Source of the DNA: Flavobacterium rivuli WB 3.3-2 = DSM 21788
GTDB taxonomy: Bacteria > Bacteroidota > Bacteroidia > Flavobacteriales > Flavobacteriaceae
Direction: 5' to 3'
DNA length: 64,000 nucleotides
Assembly: GCF_000378485.1 (NCBI RefSeq)
Contig: NZ_KB899966.1
Location: 310,001 to 374,000 of the forward strand
In this document: piece after piece, positions 9,751 through 17,865 of the stretch
Numbering within the stretch: the first letter of the stretch is position 1
Layout of the letters: each line of letters starts with the position of its first letter
Notes under the pieces: generated by a model
Seen by the model: only the letters and a program-made list of their open reading frames with translations
What the model was told of the DNA's origin: nothing
The model's database searches: none
Translations under genes and position numbers: made by a program

Positions 9751-12097
9751 GCCTTTATATTACCTCCTATTAATAACATTGCTAATAGTATATGGATGCA
9801 GCAATACTAAGTATTTGCCCGAAGGCGATATGCTTTATACAGGCGGCAAAGTTACTGTTAAAGACACCTTGCTTAGTAAAAAAGAGCGCAAGGCCATGCA
9901 AAAAGAAATGGAGGGCCTGCTACGGCCAAAGCCTAACAGCAATGTACTGGGCCTGCGCTTTAAGCTATATATTTATAACCTTGCCGGCGAACCTAAAAAA
10001 GAAAAAGGTTTAAAGCACTGGCTTCGCACAAAAGTGGGGGAACCACCGGTACTTTTCAGCCAGGTAGACTTGGACTACAATGCCGATATATTACAAAATT
10101 ATAGCGAGAACAGGGGCTATTTTAAAACCCGTACTTCGGCAGATTCTGTTTCTAAAGCACGCAGGGCAACAGCAATGTATACTGTTACAACAGGGCCTCA
10201 ATATAAAATACGAAATGTAACGTTTCCTGTAGATACGCTAAGTAAAACTAAAGATTCAACCAATCTTATTTTAGAAAAAGCCATTGCCCGCAGCAGCCGA
10301 AGGAGCCTTCTTAAGAAAGGTGACCCATATAATCTTGATGTTATAAAACAAGAACGCGAAAGGATAGACAACCGGCTTAAAAACCGCGGTTTCTACTACT
10401 TTAGCCCTGATAACTTACTGGTTCGGGTAGACAGTACCGTGGGTAAAAATGAAGTAGACCTGAAAGTTATTGTAAAAAATGAAACTACAGAAAAATCTAA
10501 GCGGGTATACACTATAGATGATATTATTATTTACCCAAATTACTCATTAACAAGTGCCGAGAAAAACGAAAAATATCCGGCAGACTCTATACAACGGTAT
10601 AAAGATTTTAAAATTATAGACCCGGACAGTACTTTCAGGCCTATCATTTACGACCGTACGTTGTTCTTCCACAAAGGCGATACTTACAGCCGAAGGGATC
10701 ATAACCTGTCGCTTAACAGGCTTATAAACCTTGGTACCTTCAAGTTTGTAAAAAATGATTTTAAATTGTCAGATACCATCAGTTCTAAACTCGATGTGTA
10801 TTATTACTTTACTCCCCTGCCCCGAAAGTCTGTAAGGGTAGAAACATTGGCCAAGACCAATTCTGCTAATTATAATGGAACAGAGGTTAATGTTAACTGG
10901 AGTAACCGTAATACATTCAGGGCTGCAGAATTGCTTACCGTCTCGGTTTTTGGCGGTCTTGAGGTACAGGTATCCGGCCAGAACAGGGGTTATAATGTAT
11001 ATCGTGTGGGCGGAGAAACAAGCCTTATATGGCCGCGTTTTATATCTCCCATCCACATTGCCGATTCCAGCGCTTTTGTTCCCCGTACTAAAGCTTTGGT
11101 AAGCTATGAGTATCAGAAACGGATGAAGTTATATGCATTAAACTCTTTCAGGGGGCAGTTTGGCTATTTATGGAAAGACAATATACGCGAAGAGCATCAG
11201 CTTAACGTAATGGATATAAATTATGTAAGCCCTGCGAACGTAACTGCCGAATATGATTCTATTGCCTTTGGCAACACCGCTTTGCAACGTGTAGTACAAA
11301 AACAGCTCATCTTTGGCCCTACGTATTCGTATACGTATACTAACACCATGCAAAAACGCAGGAGAAATACCATTTACTACAAAGGATCGTTTGACCTTGC
11401 AGGAAATCTTACAGGCCTTCTTACCGGTGCCAACGTGAAAAAGGGCGATACCATAAATGTACTTGGAGTTCCGTTTAGCCAATATGCAAAAATGGAACAC
11501 GATTTTAGGCATTACCTGCGTTTAAGCGAAGGTTCGCAACTTGCAAGCCGCATCATTGTGGGCGTGGGTGCGCCTTACGGTAACTCGGGCGAATTGCCCT
11601 TTATACGCCAGTTCTTTATAGGAGGTACAAACAGTATACGGGCTTTCAGGGCACGGTCTATAGGCCCCGGAACATCTCGGGCAGATGTAGATGCTAATTC
11701 TTTCCTGCCGGACCAGGGAGGCGACATAAAGCTGGAAATGAACACAGAGTACCGTGCCAAACTGTTTAGCGTTATTAATGGTGCCCTGTTTGTAGATGCC
11801 GGTAATATATGGCTGTGGAACAAAGACCCCTCTAATATTAATGCCGAGGGTGTAGAAACAGCGAGGGTGGGCGGCGAATTTTCTAACAAGTTTTTAAGCC
11901 AGCTTGCCGTAGGTACCGGTGCCGGTTTAAGGGTAGACCTTTCATTCCTTATCCTGAGGCTCGACCTTGCCTTCCCTATTCGTAAACCGTGGCTGCCTGA
12001 AGGTAACCGTTGGGTTTTTGACCAAATAGATTTTGGCAGCAGTGCATGGCGTAAAGAAAACCTTGTATTTAACCTCGCTATCGGCTATCCGTTTTAA
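9740..12097 (+). CDS. tamL: TamL-type Omp85 lipoprotein, partner of TamB
   Basis: A 785-residue outer-membrane protein with a lipoprotein signal, TLLIVYGCSNTKYLPEGD, lipobox cysteine 18. POTRA-like segments at about 20-300 precede a 16-strand-type barrel that carries the Omp85 motif region GGTNSIRAFRARSIGPG and ends in aromatic GYPF. A TamA-like Omp85 protein with a lipobox is the TamL type described in Bacteroidetes. The start at 9740 was chosen because it gives a proper lipoprotein signal. It overlaps the tamB stop by 11 bases, which implies translational coupling. A longer in-frame start at 9578 would add 54 lysine-rich residues that are only a shadow of the tamB tail. Confidence 0.9.
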   Translation: MTNKPLYYLLLITLLIVYGCSNTKYLPEGDMLYTGGKVTVKDTLLSKKERKAMQKEMEGLLRPKPNSNVLGLRFKLYIYNLAGEPKKEKGLKHWLRTKVGEPPVLFSQVDLDYNADILQNYSENRGYFKTRTSADSVSKARRATAMYTVTTGPQYKIRNVTFPVDTLSKTKDSTNLILEKAIARSSRRSLLKKGDPYNLDVIKQERERIDNRLKNRGFYYFSPDNLLVRVDSTVGKNEVDLKVIVKNETTEKSKRVYTIDDIIIYPNYSLTSAEKNEKYPADSIQRYKDFKIIDPDSTFRPIIYDRTLFFHKGDTYSRRDHNLSLNRLINLGTFKFVKNDFKLSDTISSKLDVYYYFTPLPRKSVRVETLAKTNSANYNGTEVNVNWSNRNTFRAAELLTVSVFGGLEVQVSGQNRGYNVYRVGGETSLIWPRFISPIHIADSSAFVPRTKALVSYEYQKRMKLYALNSFRGQFGYLWKDNIREEHQLNVMDINYVSPANVTAEYDSIAFGNTALQRVVQKQLIFGPTYSYTYTNTMQKRRRNTIYYKGSFDLAGNLTGLLTGANVKKGDTINVLGVPFSQYAKMEHDFRHYLRLSEGSQLASRIIVGVGAPYGNSGELPFIRQFFIGGTNSIRAFRARSIGPGTSRADVDANSFLPDQGGDIKLEMNTEYRAKLFSVINGALFVDAGNIWLWNKDPSNINAEGVETARVGGEFSNKFLSQLAVGTGAGLRVDLSFLILRLDLAFPIRKPWLPEGNRWVFDQIDFGSSAWRKENLVFNLAIGYPF

Positions 12098-12202
12098 ATA
12101 TATTTCGTAGAAGCAGCACAAATACATATTCTCGATTATAATAAATGAATTAAAAAAACTGATTGTTTACATAGAGATGTAAAACCAAGCCACTTATAAA
12201 AG

Positions 12203-12234
12203 TTTGCACAACGCAAATGCTTTATTTACTTTAG
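12203..12234 (+). promoter_or_regulatory. Promoter TTTG-N20-TACTTTAG
   Basis: The -33 TTTG (12203-12206) and -7 TACTTTAG (12227-12234, one mismatch to TAnnTTTG) are 20 bases apart, close to the Flavobacterium optimum. The ATG of the phosphorylase gene follows 33 bases later, which argues against the longer in-frame start at 12204. Confidence 0.6.
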
Positions 12235-12266
12235 CACTATCATATTTAAGAACAAGTACCTCTCTT

Positions 12267-13136
12267 ATGGAAATTAAACAATCTGAACTTATATTAAACC
12301 CTGATGGGAGCGTTTACCACCTTAACCTTAAGCCAGAAAATATTGCGCATGATATTATTTTTGTGGGAGACCAGGACAGGGTAGAAAAAATAACAGCACA
12401 TTTTGACAGTATTGAATTTACTACCCAAAAACGCGAGTTTAAAACCCAGACAGGAATTTATAAAGGTAAAAAGTTAACGGTACAATCTACAGGTATTGGC
12501 CCGGATAATATAGATATCGTAATGAACGAGCTGGATGCTCTCGTAAACATAGACCTAAAAACGAGAGAACCCAAAAAAGTACTTACATCGCTTAATATTA
12601 TCCGCATTGGTACATCAGGATCTATACAGGAAGATATCGCGGTAGATAGCTTCGTGTTATCTCAATATGGCCTTGGCTTAGACAATATGCTACGCTCCTA
12701 CCTGATTGACGAAATATCAGACTATGCAATGGAAGAAGCTTTTTTAAATCATACCAAATGGGATATCCGTAAAGGAAAACCTTATGTTGTACGCTGTAGC
12801 GAAAAACTGGAAAAACTAATTGAAACCGATTATATTTATAAAGGTATAACCGCTACTGCCGGTGGCTTTTATGGTCCGCAAGGGCGCGTACTTCGCCTTG
12901 ATATACAAGATCCTGCATTAAATAACAAAATGGATATTTTTAACTTTAACGGCAACCGTATTACAAACCTTGAAATGGAAACAGCGGCTATTTATGGCCT
13001 TGCTGCACTGTTAGGGCATAATGCGCTTTCACTTAATGCTATAATTGCTAACCGGGCAACCGGTACCTTTAGTAACGACCCTTACAATGCTGTAAACAAA
13101 CTTATAGAATATACACTCGATAAATTAGCAAAATAG
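12267..13136 (+). CDS. Nucleoside phosphorylase (uridine phosphorylase-like)
   Basis: A 289-residue cytosolic enzyme of the PNP/UDP phosphorylase superfamily, cleaving nucleosides with phosphate for salvage. Visible family marks are FVGDQDRVEKI near the start, STGIGPDNIDIVMNEL, the phosphate-loop-like RIGTSGSIQEDI, and NLEMETAAIYGLAALLGH, in which the Met-Glu pair binds the ribose. The ATG at 12267 (MEIKQSEL) sits directly behind a good promoter. Whether uridine or a purine nucleoside is preferred cannot be told from the sequence. It is monocistronic. Apt lies nearby on the opposite strand, but the genes are not co-transcribed. Confidence 0.88.
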   Translation: MEIKQSELILNPDGSVYHLNLKPENIAHDIIFVGDQDRVEKITAHFDSIEFTTQKREFKTQTGIYKGKKLTVQSTGIGPDNIDIVMNELDALVNIDLKTREPKKVLTSLNIIRIGTSGSIQEDIAVDSFVLSQYGLGLDNMLRSYLIDEISDYAMEEAFLNHTKWDIRKGKPYVVRCSEKLEKLIETDYIYKGITATAGGFYGPQGRVLRLDIQDPALNNKMDIFNFNGNRITNLEMETAAIYGLAALLGHNALSLNAIIANRATGTFSNDPYNAVNKLIEYTLDKLAK

Positions 13137-13310
13137 TTTATTTTAAATATTGTTGCCGGTTTAAATTAAACCGGTATGTTTAATTCCAATCTTAACATTT
13201 TTAAGCTTAATACTTAAAAAAAATACTAATCATAGCCGGAAGAAAAAATTTTTAACCATAACCATTACAACTGGCAGCCTTTTCTTATTTTTACAATAAA
13301 ACTTAAAGCA

Positions 13311-13451
13311 ATGTTTAAAATACTGGCAAAAATTAATCACTGGCTCTTACCCAATTACACTAAAGAACAGTTAGATCTTACTAAAGCAACAAAGCTGCAA
13401 AAAGCAATAATTGCCTGGAAGTATTATGTTACTACCCATGCTATAGATTAG
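13311..13451 (+). CDS. Small conserved flavobacterial protein (46 aa)
   Basis: ATG at 13311 to TAG at 13451, 46 codons. The peptide is MFKILAKINHWLLPNYT followed by KEQLDLTKATKLQKA, ending in YYVTTHAID. This pattern (MFK.LAKIN..LLP...K..LDL.KA.K.Q.AI..W.Y.VT..ALD) matches small proteins I recall from many Flavobacterium genomes, sometimes labelled SsrA-binding protein, although they lack any SmpB fold. The function is unknown. Codon choice looks like its neighbours. It fills the gap between the phosphorylase and apt, converging on apt. Confidence 0.65.
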   Translation: MFKILAKINHWLLPNYTKEQLDLTKATKLQKAIIAWKYYVTTHAID

Positions 13452-13459
13452 TTATCTGC

Positions 13460-13972
13460 TTAATATACTAAAGGTGCATAGACATCATAACCATTAAGCT
13501 TCTTGCGTCCGTTAAGAAACGAAAGCTCCATTAAAAAGTTGCACTGCACGATTATCCCTCCCAATTGCTCTACAAGTTCGCAAACCGCCTTTGCAGTTCC
13601 GCCGGTGGCTAATACATCGTCATGAATTAGTATTCGGTCTCCCGGCTTTATGGCATCTATATGCATTTCGAGCACATCTGTACCATACTCAAGCTCATAA
13701 GTAGCCGATATTTTATCGAACGGTAATTTATTTGGCTTACGTACAGGCACAAAACCCGCACTCAACTCATAAGCCAGCAATGTTGCAAAGAAAAATCCCC
13801 TACTCTCTGCCCCTACCACTTTATCTATTTTTTTATCCCTTAAATTATTAATTAGCAGTGCCATACACTCTTTCACAGCCTGTGGGTTACCCAAAAGAGG
13901 TGTAATATCTTTAAACATAACTCCCGGCTTAGGAAAATCCTGAACGTCACGTATATACTGGTTAAGCGTCAA
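13460..13972 (-). CDS. apt: Adenine phosphoribosyltransferase
   Basis: A 170-residue purine-salvage enzyme making AMP from adenine and PRPP. The start NQYIRDVQDFPKPGVMFKD, the segment VVGAESRGFFFATLLAYEL and the PRPP loop ILIHDDVLATGGTAKAV are all diagnostic. The start codon appears to be TTG at 13972: no in-frame ATG lies upstream before a stop, and a later ATG would remove conserved residues. It converges on the small 46-residue gene, with only 8 bases between the stop codons. Confidence 0.93.
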   Translation of the reverse strand: MTLNQYIRDVQDFPKPGVMFKDITPLLGNPQAVKECMALLINNLRDKKIDKVVGAESRGFFFATLLAYELSAGFVPVRKPNKLPFDKISATYELEYGTDVLEMHIDAIKPGDRILIHDDVLATGGTAKAVCELVEQLGGIIVQCNFLMELSFLNGRKKLNGYDVYAPLVY

Positions 13973-13998
13973 TTTTTTAATTTATTTAGTTGTTAGGG

Positions 13999-14029
13999 TT
14001 TGCAAGATAAACATTTATTTATATATTTG
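13999..14029 (+). promoter_or_regulatory. tRNA-Arg promoter TTTG-N19-TATATTTG
   Basis: A textbook Flavobacterium promoter: TTTG at 13999-14002, 19 bases, then TATATTTG at 14022-14029. The tRNA begins 50 bases further on. The sequence after the -7 box, GCACCCGCAATCA, is nearly identical to that after the tRNA-Ser promoter at 61529-61536. Confidence 0.75.
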
Positions 14030-14078
14030 CACCCGCAATCATGTTAGCACATTATGTGTTAAAGTGGTAGTAAATAAA

Positions 14079-14155
14079 GGCCTCGTGGCGCAACTGAATA
14101 GCGCACTTGATTACGGCTCAAGAGGTTACTGGTTTGAATCCAGTCGAGGTCACCA
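14079..14155 (+). tRNA. tRNA-Arg (anticodon ACG)
   Basis: A complete 77-base cloverleaf with encoded CCA. The acceptor GGCCTCG pairs with CGAGGTC (one G-U). The anticodon stem CTTGA/TCAAG encloses loop TTACGGC, giving anticodon ACG. The T arm is ACTGG TTTGAAT CCAGT. The discriminator is A. A terminator hairpin follows 6 bases after the 3' end. Confidence 0.96.
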
Positions 14156-14160
14156 CAGCC

Positions 14161-14195
14161 AAATGCCTCCATTGTACTACAATGGAGGCATTTTT
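14161..14195 (+). terminator. Rho-independent terminator of tRNA-Arg
   Basis: A long perfect stem: AAATGCCTCCATTG (14161-14174) pairs with CAATGGAGGCATTT (14180-14193), followed by further T. It reads well in both directions. Confidence 0.85.
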
Positions 14196-14297
14196 ATATG
14201 TAGTAAATTAGACAATTAATAATAGCAGTATACTATATATCAATTAATTACCAACATATTTAAACCGCTTTTACTTTCATTATTTATATTTTAAAAC

Positions 14298-15249
14298 TTA
14301 CCTCTTAATGCCAAGCTTTTGCATTTTTGAGGCCAGCGTGGTAGGAGGTACACCTAAAATTTCTGCAGCACCGTTTATACCACGTATACGCCCTCCACAT
14401 TGCCTTAAAGCGGTAATAATATGAGCTCTCTCATTTTCTTCTATAGTCTTTAGCCTGTGCTCTCCCATATCTGTAACGCCTATGTCATTACGGGGCAGAG
14501 ATATTTCATCAATTGTTGTACTCTTGGCGAGTAATACACTACGCTCAATGAGGTTTTCAAGTTCCCTGATGTTTCCTGGCCAACTATAGGACAATAAACT
14601 CTCTACAGCACCAGAAGAAAGCCCGCTTACATTTTTACCAGCTTTTATGCTATAAATTTTAACAAAATGGCGTGCCAGTTCGCCAATATCTTCCCTACGT
14701 TCCCTTAATGCCGGCAGGTGAAGCGGGAATACATTAATACGGTAATATAGGTCCAGCCTGAAACGGCCTTTAGCAACTTCTTTTTCAAGGTTCCTGTTGG
14801 TAGCAGTAATAATACGGACGAGTACTTCCGCCAATGCGCTCAATCTCTTTTTCCTGAAGTACACGAAGCAACTTTGCCTGCATATCAAGAGGCATCTCGC
14901 CTACTTCATCCAGAAAGAGAGTTCCTTTATCAGCAAGTTCAAAACGCCCTTTTCTTCGTTCTACTGCCCCTGTAAAGGCGCCTTTTTCATGTCCAAATAA
15001 TTCGGTTTCTATAAGGTTAGATGGCAATGAGGCGCAGTTAATCTTTATAAATGGGCCATTTTTTCTCTTCGAAAGATTATGGATACTACTGGCAATCCGT
15101 TCTTTGCCTGTACCACTGTCTCCGGTAATAAGCACTGTAGTATCGCCGGGGGCTACCTGTGCAATGTGGTAAAAAATTTCCGTGAGCAAAGGGCTTTTGC
15201 CTATAATACCTTCAAACCCTTCCTTGTAAGCGGTATCGCGCCTTATAGT
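14298..15249 (-). pseudogene. Sigma-54-dependent activator, 5'-truncated and frameshifted
   Basis: The right part (frame open through 15189 to about 15249) encodes the start of an AAA+ sigma-54 interaction domain: FEGIIGKSP, Walker A GDSGTGKE, the GAFTGA loop as [15 protein letters not shown], and Walker [12 protein letters not shown]. At about 14818-14830 the frame changes right after ERIGG, where 4-6 residues of the family also appear to be missing. The left frame (14298 to about 14820) then carries [14 protein letters not shown], sensor region YRINVFPLHLP, WPGNIRELENLIER and a Fis-type helix-turn-helix at the end. The amino-terminal sensory domains are absent. The truncation meets a deacetylase fragment on the other strand. 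Because of the frameshift it cannot make a full ATPase domain. Confidence 0.88.
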
Positions 15250-16046
15250 ATCTGTATCGATGCAATTTGAGGCAGGCGGGCAACCGGATAATGCAGAGAG
15301 CCCATTTCCACAAAATATGCAAAAAGGATTTACAGAACTTTCCGGTGCAACCTGTTACGACTATGGTTATAAAGAAGGCATTCCGAGGATGCTGGATAAT
15401 TGGGACAAGCTTGGGATAAAAGTAACGTCGCACATGGTAGGTTCTGCAGTGCTTAAAAATCCGCTTCTTGCAAAAGAAATAGTAGACCGCGGCCATGAGG
15501 CTGCCGCCCACGGGATGAACTGGGCAAGCCAATACAATATGCCTTATGATGCAGAAAAAAAATTTATTAAAGATGGTGCCGATGCAATAAAAAAAATTAC
15601 AGGTTTTACACCTGTGGGTTACAATGCTAACTGGTTGCAGGGGTGCAAATACACTCGAAATATTGCAGGAACTGGGTTTTAAATACCACATTGATGACCT
15701 GAGCCCCGACGAGCCTTTTTTAATAAAAGTTAAAGGCAGGGATTTTGCGGTAGTTCCTTACACTTTACGCTGTAATGATATAGTGCTGGTTGAAGGGAAA
15801 AATTTTAGTGCAGATCAGTTTGTGTGCCAGGTAAAGATGGAATTTGACCAACTTTATACAGAATCTGAAAAAAAACGAAGGCAAATGTCAATCAGTTTTC
15901 ATGATCGCATTGGTGGCACCCCACAAATGGTTTTGGCAACAAAAGAAATTATAAGCTACATACAAGAGCACAAAGGTGTTAGCTTTAAAAGAAAAGATGA
16001 AATTGCCCAAATGGCCTACGCTGATAAAAATATTATACGTGAATGA
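15239..16046 (+). pseudogene. Polysaccharide deacetylase family protein, 5'-truncated and frameshifted
   Basis: The reading frame becomes family-like at [16 protein letters not shown] (about 15239 on), which is already inside the NodB-type deacetylase domain. No signal, start region or promoter remains. It continues to GYNANWLQG, where the frame shifts at about 15638-15644 (probably two bases lost in CAGGGG). The next frame resumes exactly with GANTLEILQELGFKYHIDD and runs to the normal end, SFKRKDEIAQMAYADK. The residues kept include HGMNWASQ and SFHDRIGGTPQM of the family. It is divergent from the truncated sigma-54 gene, with no space between them. Confidence 0.88.
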
Positions 16047-16164
16047 ACAATTAAAATGAATAAGATTTTAAAAGAAAATCCAGTAAGAGAAAACTTTCCT
16101 GCAATTTACTTTGCAATTTATAAGTCGCATAAAGCATGCTAATTATTCTGTTGTAATCACTTAA

Positions 16165-16206
16165 TACAAATGGCGCTCATTTTTAAAATATTAAGTGCCA
16201 TTTGTA
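16165..16206. repeat. Hairpin downstream of the PUL operon
   Basis: TACAAATGGC at 16165-16174 pairs with GCCATTTGTA at 16197-16206, with part of the 22-base loop able to pair further. It lies 20 bases after the stop of the last PUL gene. The T-run expected of a minus-strand terminator is weak, so termination is only possible. Confidence 0.45.
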
Positions 16207-16225
16207 ATTGTGATTTATAATGTAA

Positions 16226-17863
16226 CTAATTTAAAACTTTATAAATAATAAAATCATTTGGTTTTAGTTTGGTACTGCCCATTAATACAGCGGCAGTATC
16301 AGGCAGTTGTATTGTAGTTTCAATATCAAAATTAATTATAACTGTAATGCTTTCATTATTAAAAGTACGGGTAAAAGTGATCCTACCATCTCTAAACTCA
16401 AGATTAGTATAGATTCCATATTGAAGGGCCATCTCAGCATTTCTTAAAGCAATGAGTTTCCTGTACATATTAAGTATAGAATTTTCCTGTTTGCTTAGAA
16501 CTTGTGCATTGATATCTTTATAATCTGCATTAACGTTTATCCACGATTTATTAGTAGAAAAACCTCCAAAATCATCAGGACTCCACTGCATGGGGCTGCG
16601 TGATTTATCACGGTTATGTACATTGCCTTCTATAAGGGCTTCATCGGCATTTTTACCTTTTTTTAAAGCCAGTTTATAATGTGTTACACCCTGTATATCT
16701 TTTATATCCTCAAAAGTTTTGGCAATGGTATTATGCATTCCTATTTCTTCGCCATAATAAATAAAAGGAACGCCCTTTGCAGTAAGCAATAATGCTGCAA
16801 GGGCCTCTGCCCTATCAATATTACCATTAGCTAAGCGGTCTATTATGCGTGGCATATCATGGCTGCCAAAAAATAACGTTGGGTAGCTCTCCATGTGTTT
16901 TTCCATGCTTTGAAGTTCATCAAAAATCCTTTTGGCAGAAAATGCCGGGATACTCCCAAAATTGAAATTAAAAACTACATCGAGCAAATCTTCTCGCTGA
17001 TACTGCTTTAAAACCTCAATTTTATCGCTGCCTATTTCGCCTACAATAAACCGGTTTTTGTAAGCGCTAACCGTTGATTTTATAATCCGAATAGCATCTT
17101 TTACTCCATCTTGGTCTATATCATATTTATGCTCCTGCTTACCATCTTTTACAGGATTATCTAACGTTATCTCTTTTGTAGTAAGAAAATTAATAACGTC
17201 GAGCCTAAAGCCATCTACGCCGGTATCAAGCCAATACCTCAGCACTTTTTGTACTTCGGTTATAACCTTTGGGTTGGCCCAGTTAAGGTCGGCCATGCGC
17301 ACATCAAATTTATGGTAGTAATACTGATTTGTTGCCATGTCTTTTTGCCATGCGCTACCCCCAAAAAATGATTCCCAGTTATTGGGTTTATCATTCCAGA
17401 TGTAGTAATTACGGTAGGGGTTGTCTTTAGATTTTTTAGATTCCTGAAACCATTTACTTTCAGTAGAGGTATGGTTAAGAACCATGTCCATAATTACCTT
17501 TATGCCACGTTTATGAGCTTCTTTTAAAAACACATCAAAATCGGCCTTAGCGCCATAAACAGGATCAATGGCATAATAATCAGCTACGTCATAGCCATTA
17601 TCTACTTTTGGCGATTTTAAAAAGGGAGTAAGCCAGATACCTTTTATCCCCAACCCATTAAGGTAATCCAGTTTTCCGGTTATCCCTTTAAAATCACCAT
17701 ATCCATCGCCATTGCTATCGGCATAGCTGGGCATATAAATTTGGTAAAATACAGTCTCTTTCCACCATATTTTTTTACCTGCCAAATGCTGGGCGTACAT
17801 GGAGAAATAACTGAAAAATACTATTCCCAGTACACTTATAAACTTACATTTGGCAGGGCACAT
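16226..17863 (-). CDS. GH13 alpha-amylase family glycosidase (alpha-glucosidase-like)
   Basis: A 545-residue enzyme with a hydrophobic signal-like start, so probably exported. The (beta/alpha)8 barrel shows FYQIYMPSYADSNGDGYGD near 39 and VIMDMVLNHTS near 123. The nucleophile is Asp222 in GFRLDVIN, the acid/base is Glu276 in IVGEIG, and the third carboxylate is Asp336 in FFGSHDMPR. All three catalytic residues are therefore present. The overall pattern resembles oligo-1,6-glucosidases and alpha-glucosidases rather than endo-amylases. It is the last gene of the PUL; its start is 2 bases from the previous stop. Its target, an alpha-glucosidic bond in the imported sugar, is inferred. Confidence 0.88.
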   Translation of the reverse strand: MCPAKCKFISVLGIVFFSYFSMYAQHLAGKKIWWKETVFYQIYMPSYADSNGDGYGDFKGITGKLDYLNGLGIKGIWLTPFLKSPKVDNGYDVADYYAIDPVYGAKADFDVFLKEAHKRGIKVIMDMVLNHTSTESKWFQESKKSKDNPYRNYYIWNDKPNNWESFFGGSAWQKDMATNQYYYHKFDVRMADLNWANPKVITEVQKVLRYWLDTGVDGFRLDVINFLTTKEITLDNPVKDGKQEHKYDIDQDGVKDAIRIIKSTVSAYKNRFIVGEIGSDKIEVLKQYQREDLLDVVFNFNFGSIPAFSAKRIFDELQSMEKHMESYPTLFFGSHDMPRIIDRLANGNIDRAEALAALLLTAKGVPFIYYGEEIGMHNTIAKTFEDIKDIQGVTHYKLALKKGKNADEALIEGNVHNRDKSRSPMQWSPDDFGGFSTNKSWINVNADYKDINAQVLSKQENSILNMYRKLIALRNAEMALQYGIYTNLEFRDGRITFTRTFNNESITVIINFDIETTIQLPDTAAVLMGSTKLKPNDFIIYKVLN

Positions 17864-17865
17864 TC

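Noticed and set aside
11168..11512. 114-codon minus-strand frame
   Set aside because: Antisense shadow of the TamL barrel; composition is not protein-like and it has no start context.
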